From contig OZ176059.1 of assembly GCA_964247055.1 (NCBI GenBank), positions 558,001 through 622,000 on the forward strand: a DNA stretch of 64,000 nt, in the 5' to 3' direction. Position 1 is the first letter of the stretch. Each line of letters begins with the position of its first letter. This document shows positions 12,828-26,082 of this stretch, in pieces. Under the pieces are notes generated by a model. The model was not told the origin of the DNA. It searched no databases and saw nothing but the letters and a program-made list of their open reading frames with translations. Source of the DNA: Paragordius varius (taxonomy: Eukaryota; Nematomorpha). A program made the translations under genes and the position numbers.

Positions 12828-13903
12828 TCTATATATTTATAAAAATGGAAAATGCTGGCTTTGTGATCTGGTACAGGAAAACCGGTAGACCCAATCAAAT
12901 CCAAATATCGAAAAAATATAATATTAATGAATGCCCCGACAATAGCTTCGCCTTTTTTTGAAATAGGCCCCCTGTTCGGGCCCACCCCGTGTGAAAAACG
13001 GGTTTTTTTTGAAAACACAAGTCCACAAAAATCGTGTCTTTGAGACAATTTTCCGGAGAACGTGTTGGACCATTCAATTTCAAATATGATTTTTATTTAG
13101 TTATTTTCGATTGCGCCGAACATAGTCGTTTCGCTTTTTTGATTTAGGCCCTCTTTTTACCCGCTCCCCCCGTAAAATGCCACCTTTTTCAAAAAACAAA
13201 GTCCACAAGAATATTTTTTAAAATCTATTTTTCTACCAAGGTATGAGACCGTAAAAATTTAATATGGATTCCACGTATTCCCTGTTAAAAGGCACAAACT
13301 TTAGTCAAGCGTTTCTTTGATGATAGCTGCTGGGTAAGGAGCTACCCGCGAAAAACTGATTTCTCATGTAACTTTGTGATCTGTTTCCGGAAAACCGGTG
13401 AACGCAATCAAATCCAAATATCGAAAAAATATAATCATTAATAAATGCCCCGACAATAGCTTCGCCCTTTTTTGGAATTAGGTCCCCAGTTCGGGCCCAC
13501 CCCGTGTGAAAAATGGGTTAAGTCAATTTTTTGGAGAACGTGTTGGACCATTCAATTTCAAATATGATTTTTGTTTACTTATTTTTGATCGCGCTGAACA
13601 TAGTCGACTCACTTTTTTGATTTAGGCCCTCTTTTTACCCGCTACCCCCGTAAAATGCCATTTTTATCAAAAAAAACAAAGTCCACAAAAATAATTTTTT
13701 AAATCTATTTCTCCCCCAAGTAAACAATAAATTAGTATGAATGCACCGTTTTAAGATTCCTATGAAATCATAGCTATTAAATAATTTTTCGAAATAATCC
13801 ACATATGTAGATCATTTTATTGTCCCTTTTTTCAAATAACCCCCTCCCCCCAGAAGTCCGAAGGACTTCCTCGGGCTGCGTAGCAGCACGAGATTTACGC
13901 TAG
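12828..13903 (+). mobile_element. Non-autonomous Helitron-like element 1
   Basis: Starts TCTATATATTTATAAAAATG and ends with a short hairpin followed by ATTTACGCTAG. It lies between an A (12827) and a T (13904), the Helitron insertion rule. The first half is duplicated: the segment from about 12860 recurs from about 13376. It encodes nothing recognisable, so it needed a helicase/Rep supplied elsewhere. It abuts the right arm of the inverted repeat. Confidence 0.78.
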
Positions 13904-13910
13904 TATTTAA

Positions 13911-14090
13911 TAAAATAATTATAAACCTTAATATCTCAAGTTTTAACATCATTTTTTAATTATTATTATTAGTGTCCGATTTTGGTTTTTTTCAATATTT
14001 CTAAAACTAGGTTATTAACAAATAAAATTTTTTGTGCCAAATGAATTCGCTGGTCATAATTTATCTCATAAAAAAAAATTTAATTTAATA
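13911..14090 (-). repeat. Right arm of a long inverted repeat
   Basis: Reverse complement of 11913-12095 with moderate divergence. The Helitron ends only a few bases away, so the Helitron landed inside the older element next to this arm. Confidence 0.75.
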
Positions 14091-15472
14091 TTTTTGTGGA
14101 TGTTTTTTAACGATTATATAGAGGCTTGTTTAGTGACATCTTTATCATGCATTTTTAAATAGTAATATTAAATTGACCAAGGAATATTTACTTCAATATT
14201 TAGCAAAAGGGAAAAGTCATATTGATAAAATCAAAGCATTTATCCCATATATTTCCATAACCTGAAAGTTTTTAATTAAACATACCAAAAATTGTTAAGT
14301 TTTGTATAATTGGCTGATATTGTTGTTTTAACTTATATTATCTGCAAAGTACAAAATACTTTCATATATAATCAAAATACATAATAATTTTCCATTTTCC
14401 AGCTTAAACTAATTATTAAAGGCATTTCAGTAATATTTCATCATGACATACGGTTTAATTAAAAGTTATTTATACTAACCATATAATATTCATGTTGAAA
14501 TTTAATGCATACGCTAAATTTTCAACCAAAATTTACTTCGGTTCAAAAAAAACCATCAAATAATATATTTAATACATAGCATTCCGTTTAAACAATATGT
14601 TGTCAATGTTTAAAGATGATTATTTATAAAGATATTTATTAATGTGCGGTTCCTAAGTTCCAGCTGCTTTAATAATCCGCGCTCTTATTTTTTTATCATT
14701 GACACGTAAAACAGTGTCTGACTCTTACCGTCCATCTTCAGTGTAAAGCTTATAATATTGAAATATAGATGGTTTTTATATCATGGCAAATTTATGTGTG
14801 CTAAACTTTTTTCATAATTTCTAAACGTTTTTTCAAGACATTTGCTGCTGTAATTAATTTTACAAGGGTTGATTCCTAGGGTTTTTTGGGTTAATAAATT
14901 GTAAGATTTATTATAATTGTTATTGTTGTTGTTTAATACGGACCCTAGGAATTATATGCCTAGATTAAATGTAAATATCCCTACCATGTAATTTATGACA
15001 TTTTGATTGAACATATCTATCTCTATGTGATTGTTTCAATCAATTCCATTATTATAGCTTATTTGGGACTTTTTCACCTAATTTTATCTGGAAAATTATT
15101 ACATTCACTCTTGAAAACCAATCTTCCTTATTGGATTCCGGATTCGATGGGGTTAAAATTTGATAATCTTATTTACTGATCATAGAATATTCTTGTATAC
15201 AGGCGCCATAGAATTCGCATACCACCATTTTATGTCTTATACGCTTATACGGTTGTTTGTAATATTTTGTCTGTAATCAGAACCATAGCGTCTAAAACGT
15301 TAACATTATACTCAATGTTTATATATGTTAGTGCTTTTTTTGTGGCGAGTACATATATTGATATTTGATAATGGGAGGCGCAATTTGGTTAATTTGGCCA
15401 ATTTCCCCCCAGTTTAATTAACTGAGAGTATAATTTTAATAAATGGCATTATAAAAGTAACTGTATCAAAGT
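14091..15472. other. Intergenic AT-rich stretch, nothing assigned
   Basis: No gene, tRNA or recognisable repeat was found. A TAA/TTG-rich patch lies near 14880-14940. Open frames are short and of low-complexity composition. Confidence 0.5.
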
Positions 15473-16633
15473 ATACCATTTACACTTCAAACTCACCCTT
15501 GAACAATTCCAAATACCCTCGAACAATTCATATTCACCGTAAAATAAAGTATATGTTTCTAAGATTAAAAATTAATTATATTTTTATATATTTTTAAAAT
15601 AAAATTTTGTTTAAAATTAAAATAATACTGAAAAAATAATAAACTTTACCATAAAGATATATTTAAATTTGATGACAATGACAATAGCACGGGGTACACC
15701 CCTTCGTACAATTGGAGAACCAATTGTCAGAGTACCGTGAACTATATAAGTATTGGGAAAAACTTTTATAAATTTTTCAAGTAAAATTTTTTATAATTGC
15801 AAATGTTTGTATATATATATATGTATGTATATAAAATAAGATGATTTAATTTACCGCAAGTTAGTGTAATTTGCTTAAAAAAAAAGAAATAAAAAAAAAA
15901 AAAAATGCCGTACATAACCTGCGCTTTGGAAAGGACATTATAGTTTGATTTTTGGAACAGAGGTTTGACAATAATTGAGTTGTTGATAAGCGACAATAGT
16001 TTTAATTAAATGAAACGTTAACGACAAAAAACAATAATGATTTAACCGAGCATAACCCAAATAAAATTTATAAGAATATATGGTTAAAAGATTATTAAAA
16101 ATACAATTTAGTAGAAAAAGGTACTTATCTTTGATTTTCCTGTGGCATAGGTAGTGTTCCCCTAAACAACTGAAGTTTTACGGGTGACTCAACTTTTATT
16201 AAAAAAGAATTCATTTCCGAGTATCGTATAACTTTATCAGGGTAATAAGCCTCTTAAGATTGCACTCTTTACAAATAAAGAAACATCCATATCCCTAAAG
16301 TATAAATATATAAAATGTATTTGATGGTTTTGGTGTGTTCTTCTCATATCCAAAAGGCAGACGATTTTTCATTTGTCTTTGGTTTGAACTACCTATGTAG
16401 GAACGCTCATATGACGGATTAAAAATCCCAATATATCTGTTGAATTTGACATTGCCGCGAATTAATTCATATGTTACAATGCATCGTAAAAAAATACATT
16501 CGTAATTTAGTCTTTAATTTTGATGAATACACTAATATATTTTTAGAGTAAATTTGAATGTTGCAGGGTAAAATTGAATTGTTGGAGGGTGAATTTGAAT
16601 TGTTTGAGGGTGAATATGAATTGTAAATGGTAT
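15473..16633. mobile_element. Longest family A element, carrying about 860 bp of extra interior
   Basis: Family A ends and subterminal TTCAAATTCACCC-type arrays lie at 15473-15672 and about 16540-16633. Instead of the usual short core, the copy holds about 860 bp. On the minus strand that interior has short open frames that do not look like random AT-rich sequence: one at about 16522-16300 contains RGNVKFNRYIGIFNPSYERS, and one at about 16257-16130 contains EAYYPDKVIRYSEMNSFLIK. They are not in one frame and match nothing I recognise. It may be the remnant of a fuller ancestor of the MITEs or a captured fragment. Confidence 0.55.
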
Positions 16634-17023
16634 ATTAAAAATTGTGGTCTATAAATATCCGGATAAATTTCATATAAAATAGAAAAATATATCGAGTGAT
16701 ATATTTGGTATCAAAAAATATCTATCCACTTATATAAAAAACAATAGGTTTTAATTTGGTAATCTGACACATATATTTAAATTTATCGCGCATTAATGGT
16801 TAATAAAATTCCTTTTAACGATACTAGATTATTTAAAATAGAGATGATTTTTGGAACAGAATCCTAAAACACATTTAGTGTTTTTATACAACAGTATTAA
16901 TAACCATAACCTTAAATAATAATTTACACTTTCCTCTCTAGAAATAGAATACTAACCGTGTTGTTTACTGTTTCGCATTTTATTTGATACAAAATGTATA
17001 AAGTTTTTTTTGAATGAAATATA

Positions 17024-17592
17024 CAGTATCAGTAAATTGTTGGAAAGTTATTAATTATATACCATATACAACAGGGGCGTACCGAGGGGGGGGGGGGGGG
17101 GGGCAAGGGGGTGCAACATGCCCCGGGCGCCGTTATTTAGAGGCGCCTAAATGATTTTTTAAAATTAAATGTTAATTATGCAAAAATAATAAGAACTTTC
17201 AAATGAGATTTCTCAGCAATTTAGGTAATAATCCCTATAATATATACTCTATTCATCTAATTAGTACCATTGAATAAATTTAGTATCATATAAATATATA
17301 TATTTAATAAATTTAAAATTTATATGACTGTGCTGATTTATCTATGGTGTTTAGGTTAAAACGTTTGTTTTACTAAATTGTTTTATTGGCTTTTAAAAAA
17401 GGGGGGAGGGCGCCATAAAAGTTTTATGCCCCGGGCGCCGCAAATGCTCGGTACGCCACTGATATACAACAAAGAGCAATATTATTGGCTTATTCACTTT
17501 TTACTTTTATTAGCCAATAATAATTCTCTTTGCTGCATATGCTATTCAGCAATATTTAATAGCTTTCTAGCAATATATACTAACTCATAATG
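17024..17592. mobile_element. Family D MITE interrupted by a hAT MITE
   Basis: Left part ACAGTATCAGTAAATTG... and right part ...CTTTCTAGCAATATATAC match other D copies (34241-34434, 47385-47570). The middle is occupied by the insertion at 17072-17461. Confidence 0.75.
17072..17461. mobile_element. hAT-type MITE with 8-bp target duplication
   Basis: Imperfect terminal inverted repeats CAGGGGCGTACCGAG and CTCGGTACGCCACTG, continued by shared CCCCGGGCGCCG segments. It is flanked by ATATACAA on both sides (17064-17071 and 17462-17469), an 8-bp duplication typical of hAT. A run of about 19 G sits just inside the left end. It has no coding sequence. Confidence 0.88.
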
Positions 17593-18072
17593 TATATGCT
17601 TTATATAAGATTGCAACTTAATCATATTTCACAGGTCATTTGTTTGTTTTATTTTAAATAAACGTGACATACTAAAAAACAAAAATGAAAGCGAAATCAG
17701 AATTAATTGATTACCAATAAAATTAGAACCATTGCAAAAAATTAATAATCCATCAGTTAAACATAAATCATTATTTCCCATGTAGTGAAAAACGGAACTG
17801 GAACTAGAAATAATAGGCGCTTTTACTTTGCTTAAGTAACCAAGAGTAAAAATATAAATATTAGCAATTTTTCGAGTTCGATTAATTGCAACAAAAGTTA
17901 ATATAACTTGCTTAGCTGTTGCATAAGCTTTGAAAACTAAATGGAAAGAAAACCGTGATAAATTTATTCAATAAGTTTATATTTTCAACGCATATTTTTT
18001 TAAGAGATGTTTTAAACCAAGTGTATCCAACACAAATATTTTTACGGCTAATTTTTGGCTTTTATTTATCTA
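17593..18072. other. Intergenic AT-rich stretch, nothing assigned
   Basis: No gene or recognised repeat. Confidence 0.5.
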
Positions 18073-20056
18073 TTAGCTGACTCTGTCACGCTTCGCTGTG
18101 ACGTAGTCTCACCGATAATTATTCTCAATAATTTGCAATAAATAGAGGTAATGGAGATAAAATAATAAAACACATCTTTAATTATTCTTTTACGGGTTTT
18201 TGCATAGGCTCAAATATTGTTTTCTCGAAATCGACCATATTTAAACTCTCCCTTATTACAGTTAATATTCAACTATCGTTGGATTTAATTTAAAATTTTC
18301 GTTTTATGAAATCATGGTCAAAAGTTTTATTTGGTATTGTATTCACACACTGGGATCAAGGGATATATAAAGTAACTCATTTGTGGTCCCTTTTTAAAGG
18401 AAAGAATGATATAATACAAATTCCCCAGAAATGTGTTTAACTGAACTCGTAAGCGCTGATTTAAATTCTTGCCTCTATAGGGCAAATATTTGGAATCAGC
18501 TTTGATATCATCGTCTCATGGGTTATTCGAAAAAATAAATCAACACTAAATTATTGTTATATAATGGCGTATTTTTAGGGCATAGAAGGCCCAAAATTAA
18601 CGGCTAATAAAAAAAAGGCCTGACCTTTTTTACCTAGTTACGGGTAATATTTCCAGCTTTTAATGAGCTCATATGGCTTCATTTCAGTAAATTCGCTCCA
18701 AAACAACGCAATTTCTATATAGTGGTGCAGTTTTTGGCGGGTAGCTCCTAACCCAGGGGCAAGTATAAAAAAAGCGTTAGGCAAAATTTTAGCCTTTATA
18801 TGGGGAATATCTGAAATTATTATGGATTCCATATTTTCCTATTAGATTCATAAGTTTTCAGAAATTTGGCTCCAAAGGCATGCTGTATCGATATGGTGAC
18901 GCAGTTTTACGCGGGTCCCCTAACCAGGGGCGAAACAAAAAAACGCTCAATTAAAATTTTTGCTTTAATTCGGGTAATACCTGGAACATAATTGATTCCA
19001 TATGCTCTCGTGGGATTTTTCAAAAAATAGCCTCAAAAACAAAACTCATTCTATGGGGGCGCATTTTTCAGGGCAAGGGCCTAATTAAGGGGTAATTAAA
19101 AAAAACGCTCAACATTTGCCTTTTACGGGTAATATTTCAGGCCCTTATTAAACTTTATGGCCTGATAAATTTTCTGAAAATTAACTCGTAAACAACGCAA
19201 TTTCGATGTGGTGGCGCAGTTTTAGGCGGGTAGCTCCCTACCCAGTGGCCAATATAAAAAAGCCTTAGATTAAACCTTTTTAGGAGAATACCTGGAATCA
19301 TGATTCCATATGATCTCATTAGTTTTTGGAAAAATTGCCTCAAAACTGAAAAATCATTCTATGGTGGCGCATTTTTCAGGGTGCGAAGTGCCTAATTAAC
19401 GGCTAATCTAAAAAAACCGCATGACCTAAAAATTTGCCTTGTTGCGGGTAATATTTTGAGCTTTTATTGAACTCACGTGGTCTGATAGTTATTTCTGAAA
19501 TTTAGCTCCAAATGCACGCTATTTCGATATGACGAGGAATAGCGGGTATCGCCTTACCCAGTAGTCAATATAAAAAAACGCACGACTAAAGTTTTTGCCT
19601 TTTAACAGACCTGGATTCCATATTGAATTTTTACAGTCTCATACCTTAGGCGAAAAATAGATTCAAAAAATTATTTTTGTGGACTTTGTTTTTTTTGAAA
19701 AAAATCGCATTTTACGGGGGGAGCGGGTAAAAAGAGGGTTTTAATTAAAAAAGCGAGACGATTATGTTCCGCACAATCGAAATAAAAATAAAATCATATT
19801 TGAAATGAAATGGTCCAACACGTTTTTCGAAAAATTGTCTCAAAAGACACGATTTTTGAGAACTAGTGATTTCAAAAAAAACCGTTTTTCACACGGGGTG
19901 GGCCCGAACTGAGGGCTTAATTCAAAAAAAGAGCGAAGCTATTGTCGGGGCATTCATTAATGATTATATTATATTTCGACATTAGGATTGAATGGGTCTA
20001 CCGGTTTTCCGGAAACAGATCACAAAGTCACCACTTTATTTTTATAAATATATAGA
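18073..20056 (-). mobile_element. Non-autonomous Helitron-like element 2 with tandem repeats
   Basis: On the minus strand it starts TCTATATATTTATAAAAATA after an A at 20057 and shares its first several hundred bases with the elements at 12828 and 41872. A candidate 3' end at 18073 reads AGAGTCAGCTAA before a T, preceded by the hairpin GTCACAGCGAAGCGTGAC. About six degenerate units of about 160 bp (phrases such as GTGGCGCAGTTTTAGGCGGG and GGGGGCGCATTTTTCAGGG) fill 18.6-19.6 kb. The 3' end differs from the sister elements, so that boundary is less sure. Confidence 0.62.
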
Positions 20057-21647
20057 TTTTGAGCCTAATTTTATGGGATATATTTTCCGAAAAATCGTAA
20101 ATTTTTAATCGAAATTCAATTTTTTATTTCTTTTAACTTTTTCTAAGCACTTTGCGTATAAAAAAAGCGCGTTGAACAACCCTGCTTTAAACAGATTACC
20201 AAACAAAGATTACAATTATAAACAAAATAAATGAATAAAAATAAAAAATTAAAAGGCATGTGGTTATTGTTTAACCTAATGGATATCGTTTGATCTATTT
20301 CAGTGGTTCCCAACCTTTTTTTATTCATGGCCCACCAAATGGAAAATAAAAATTATTGCACCCGCCCCCCCATCAAAAAAATCCAAAGATAAAAATGTAA
20401 AATATTTTATAATAATATAAAAATCGCAATCAATGAGATCCTTATATCTGCATTTTTTGAAATATTTTTTCCATAGATGACAAATCTTGACAATTAACAC
20501 GTGAAATCCTTCAACTTGTTTCTAGTTTTATTTTTTTTTATTAAATTTGGCTCTCCTTTTGGAAATTACTGGTCCATTTTACGTTAATTTTGCATGGGCT
20601 GTTAATTAATTTTGATTTTTAGATTTTGATCACGGATTTCTTCCAAATAAAATGCGAAAAATTAATCAGTTAAATGGATAAAATTGTCCGAAAAAACGCA
20701 AAATGTTCCTGAGTATACAGACAATATAAATAATTTATAAGGTATTTCAAATGTTTTAGAATGACTTTATAGTGTTTAAGGGTGATTGGGTTTTAAGTTT
20801 TAACTATTAAAAAATAGGCTGTCTGATCCCATATGACAATAATATTACGGTCATATGTTTGATATAGTCCCAAAACGAATGTCACTAAACTATTAAATAA
20901 AATTTGTTTAAAGTACTGTAAAATTATTTATTTGTTTCAAAGTTATATTTTTACAAATAAAATAAATATATTTGGTTTTTGTTACCGTAATATGAGCTAT
21001 TTTATATGATTTAGGTTAAAAAATTAAAGTTTTAAAATCAAAATATAATCTGTAGATTAGCAAAATTTGTGTTTTAACACTTGTCGCATAAATTATGCGG
21101 AATAGTCCAAATTGTTCAAAAAAACATTTCAAATACCGCTGCTGCTCTGTTTCTTTTAATCATGATTGTATATCAGATCGATATTTAAAAAAAAATTACG
21201 TGATTACCCGAAACACATGTCTACGCTTTTCTACTGATAATATCGACTAATTTATCGACCCCTTTTCCCCTCCCCCCTGTATTAAATAAAGATTGCGTAT
21301 TATAATTTTTGATGGACAAATGAAATGTCATTAAGGCTTCACGTGATAATACACGCATATCAAATTGTTAAAACAGTGCTCCTTTTGTTTGCGATGAATG
21401 TATAGAATAAAAACAAATGATGCAACCATTACGTGTGTAACTTAAAACCTGTAATAACTTGTTTATTATTTTATTATAATCAATTCTTTTTAAATATTTA
21501 ATTTTCAGTAATCTTATTATTCAAGGAATAATATTGGTAACTTTTTCATTTCATTTGAATTTTTTATTGTCAATAATTATTATAAAACTTTATTTATCTA
21601 TTTTACGTTTCTTTTAGAAAATCGTTTGCTCACATATAGGCAATAAA
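20057..21647. other. Upstream region of glutamine synthetase with a hAT-like fragment
   Basis: At 20301 a segment starts CAGTGGTTCCCAACCTTTTT, the end type of many animal hAT elements. Its interior (about 20380-20500) is the inverted counterpart of 54300-54420. The rest is AT-rich. The promoter of the gene starting at 21648 must lie here, but I see no decisive TATA box or other element. Confidence 0.5.
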
Positions 21648-22288
21648 ATGTCTCTCAACACTATTCAGGGTTCTAAAACGCCCACACTTATGAAATACTT
21701 AAGCTTACCTCAAGGTGAACAGGTACCTATTAAAATAATTTCGATAAATCTTTCTAAATTTTTTTATTTCAATATACTGTAATATCCATTATTCAATTTA
21801 TAATTTTTCGTTTAAATTAACAGTACAAACTTTTTGGACACTAACAAAATTAAGCTTTGTATATGTCATTTCTTTGGCAATAAACTGTAAATTTTATCTG
21901 TTTTGTAGTTTTGTTGTTTAATTTGAAAAAAAACTAATAAGAAACGCAAAAAACACTGTACTTTAAATAATTTAAATATATAAATTTGTAAGTTTTATTA
22001 AAAATGTTATGATATATGATAGGTCCAAGCTATGTATGTTTGGATAGATGGGACAGGTGAAAATATTAGAGCTAAAACTAGGACTTTGGCTGCCGAACCA
22101 CACAGTATTGATGGTATAATATTTTTACATTTATGTATTTTAATTAAAAAAATGTTTTTTATTAAAAATCAAAATTATGAAAATTATGAATATTTTGCGA
22201 AAAGAACTATTTAATTTGTATAAAGATTATTTTATCAATCATGAATTATTAATCACTAAAAATAAACAAAATATTAATTACAAGAATA

Positions 22289-22327
<39 letters not shown>

Positions 22328-25300
22328 ACCTTATATAATGTTGAATGATGTTGTATATGTATGATTATTTTTTAATATTTTTACATGTAACGAATGTTTA
22401 ATTAAAATCATAAAAAGTAATTATAGGTTTTTGTGTGATATTAAAAAATCAAACATTATCCATAAAATAAATGTCAAATCCATATTGTGTTAAACAGCTG
22501 ATGATACTGATACTCATTCCTTTTCACTTTTTTGTCCTAGTTTACTATTTGGGGTAGTTTTATTCCCAGCTCAATTTTGTAAATAAACTACTGTTTTGAA
22601 AGCAAATTTTGTTTAAATTTAATCATCAAACATTGTTGTTATGTTTTTAATAATAGGCAGTTTTGTGACGTCTAAGGAACAAATATTATGAAGCTCCAAA
22701 ACACTATTGATAACAGCTGGTTTAATTCAAAATAAATCAAGTTTTTACTGGAAATGTAGCCCGAAAGCTTTTTAAAATTATACATTTATTAATATACAAT
22801 TTACCTGTTGCATTAGTTATTTAAAAAAATAAATGAAAAAAAATGGTGGCAAAAAGTTTAAGATGAGGAATATTACAAATTTATATTTAAAATTTTATGT
22901 ATAATGCACGTAAAGGCTATAAAGAAAGCATATTTTTAATTCGGACTAATATTATTTTCGAAATTCTAATCGCTTTTAGATATAAAACTATTCCAAAAGG
23001 TAATGGGGTGTTAACAATTTATGAATAAGAATTTAAATGGTTAAAAAAAATTTTTACAAAAAAAAACGCGTTTTAAATTTGTACAATTGTGATGCAAAAT
23101 CTATCTAACATACTATCGTGATTGAATTTATGCATTTATCATCACAAGTGTTTTGGCCATGTAATCATAATTAGATTTTAAGTTTCAACATTCAAATTAT
23201 GCAAAAGATTAATGTTATATACCATTTACACTTCGAATTACCCTAAAAATAAATTATGTATTTTTTGGGCTAATATTACACACATTAATATGAAAATATT
23301 TTTTATGGCATAAAAGTTTCCTTTTTTCTCAGTATTATTTTAATTTACTTTTCAATAAAATTTCATTTTTTAGAAATATATTAGAAAAATATAGGATATT
23401 TTAATCTTCCTAAACACATAATTTATTTTAGGGTGAATTGAATTGTTTAAGGGTGAATTTCAATTGTTTCAGGGTAAATTTGGAATTGTTCAAGGATAAT
23501 TTAAAATGTTTAAGGAAGAATTTTAATATTTAAGCGTAAATTTGAATTGTTCAAGGATTAATTTAAATTGTTTCAGGGTGATTTACTATTGTTCAAGCAT
23601 AAATTTGAAACGTATATGGTATATAATTATATTTCCCAAAATTTACAATAGAATGAAATAACACACAATAATTTGTACTGAAAAATTTTTTTTTATATAG
23701 AATTACCTGTGTGGAATTTTGATGGTTCCAGTACGTACCAGGCTGAAGGCTCAAATTCTGACATTTATCTCAAACCAGTTCGTATGTTTCGTGACCCATT
23801 CAGGGGTGGCATTAATAAGTTGGTGCTTTGTGAAACCTATAAATACAATTGGAAACCTACTGGTATAAATTTTTACAGTAAAAATTGAAATATATATATA
23901 TATATATATATAATAGTTATATTTATAGAAATTAAAATTAAAAAAGTAAATCTTAAACTATCGTATATAATTCGCTGTAATGGCATATCATCTTTTTTTG
24001 TTCTGTTGAGTTTAAAGATAAATTTTTGAAAAAAAAAGCCTTTTGTCAGCAAAGATTTTTGAAATTAACCGTTTTTATGTTCTATACCATCTGCACTTCA
24101 AGAGTGTCCTTGAACATTTTAAGTTTGGTCCTTAAAATTTATTAATTTTGATTTAACCATAATTTTTGCATTTATTTTTTTTATTATTTATTAACCTAAT
24201 TTCTTTATTTATTATATATTTATTCATTTGAAAATAAATTTTTTATTGAAAAACCACTGTTTCAAACTATTTTTTTTCAATTGAAAATTATTGACATTTA
24301 AATGTTTTTAATGAAAAATTTCAATTAATAACCCAGAAACTTATATATTTTTTTCATTTCGTGTTAAAATCTTATAAATATCCAAAATTATTTTAAAAAA
24401 TAAATAAAGATATACGGTTTCTCAAAAATTAAAAGTTGATATCGATTTAAAATTTATCTTAAATAATAGAAAATAGGGTTAAAACAATAAAATAGATGAA
24501 TTATTTACGATTGGATAGATAAAAGTTAAAAACAAAACAAAAAAGTCAAAGGATCAACGTGAAGTTTTCAAGGACCAACTTGAAGTGTTCAAGGAGACTC
24601 TTGAAGTGCAAATGCTATATATATATATATATATATATAATATTGTATATTGTAGAATCTAATCATCGGATTGAATGTAAAAAGGTTATGGACCTTGCTA
24701 AAGCCTCAGTTCCCTGGTTTGGTATGGAACAGGAATATACATTAATGGATACGGACGGTCACCCGCTGGGATGGCCTAAAAACGGATTTCCCGCTCCCCA
24801 GGGTTCCTATTTTTTTTCCTATTTCACTTAATTCAAAACAACTACCTTTTGAATGTAATTTTAGTGAGTTTAGAATTATAGTCATTTTTGAAATTAAAAT
24901 TTTAGTGTGTTTTTACCATTAATGTTTTTTTTGCAGTATGGTTTTTTTTTCAATTTTGCTTCCCAATTGTCGTTTTCGATTATATATAAATATATATATA
25001 TATATTAGTGATTGCTTGTTTCACACTATAGTAGGGCTATTTGCAACACAGTAGTGTATGGAAAAAGAAAGTAAATGATTGTTAATTCAATATTTTGTTG
25101 CTTTTTTCCATACACTACTGTTGTGTTGCAAATTCCCAAATATAGTTTTGTGAAATAAGCAACTATTAAAATGCATACTGTATATATATTATAATCTAAT
25201 ACATCCGGAAATAGCCCTTAAACAATTTCGATCAATTTTTTAAATAATAAATAAATCTTTAGGTTTATTATATTCCTTTAATTTAGTGTGTTTTTGACAC

Positions 25301-26024
25301 TAAAATGATGTTAAAAAGTTTTGTTATATATTAAATGCATACAATAAATGCACTGCTCTAATATAATGAATTTTTTGAAAACGGCTCCATACTTTTTCCT
25401 CTTTATTCTCAAAACTGTAGTTTAATAGATATATCATTTTTCAAAGTACTACAAGTAACTCTGTATATTTAAATATTTTTACCTAACCTATAATGTAAAT
25501 CATATTTATGATTTATAAATTAATAAATATATCAAAAAATTTATAAATATATTTTAATAAAAATATATAACATTTTTCACTCAAAAGCAACTTTTTTTTC
25601 TACCAAACGCAACATTTTTTCGCTCAAAACGCAATTTTTTTACTCAAACGCAACATTTTTTCACTCATAAGCAACACTTTTATTCAAACGAAATCAAAAA
25701 TGTTGCGTTTTTTTGAAAAAAATGTTGTTTTTTGATAAAAAATGTTGCGTTTTCTTGATAAAAATGTTGCTTTTTTGGTTGAAAAAAATGGAACAATACC
25801 CTAATTTTTACAATATATATAATAGGCCCTTATTATTGTGGTGTTGGTGCTAACAAAGTTTATGGGCGTGATGTTGTAGAAGCGCATTATAGATCGTGCA
25901 TTTATGCTGGTATCAAAATAGCGGGTGAAAATGCTGAAGTTATGCCTGCTCAGGTTTATTAGTTTGTCCATTTTTATTTTACTTTTTTAATCAATGAAAC
26001 TTTGTTTAACAAGCATTTGCCATA

Positions 26025-26082
<58 letters not shown>

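Noticed and set aside
12797-13083. Two overlapping minus-strand frames of 62-83 codons
   Set aside because: Within the Helitron-like element; frames are broken in its repeats at 13.4, 19.9 and 41.9 kb.
15766-15996. 76-codon minus-strand frame ending in Tyr-Ile repeats and homopolymer Phe
   Set aside because: Built from poly(A/T) and TA tracts; only the first 30 residues look normal, and no joined exon could be supported.
16130-16522. A possible host gene in open minus-strand segments
   Set aside because: Segments lie in different frames without matching splice sites and sit inside family A ends, so they are treated as element interior.
24559-24831. 90-codon frame with an upstream (TA)n-encoded Tyr-Ile stretch
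   Set aside because: Only the part from 24656 is real (glutamine synthetase exon 4); the 5' part is the MITE end.
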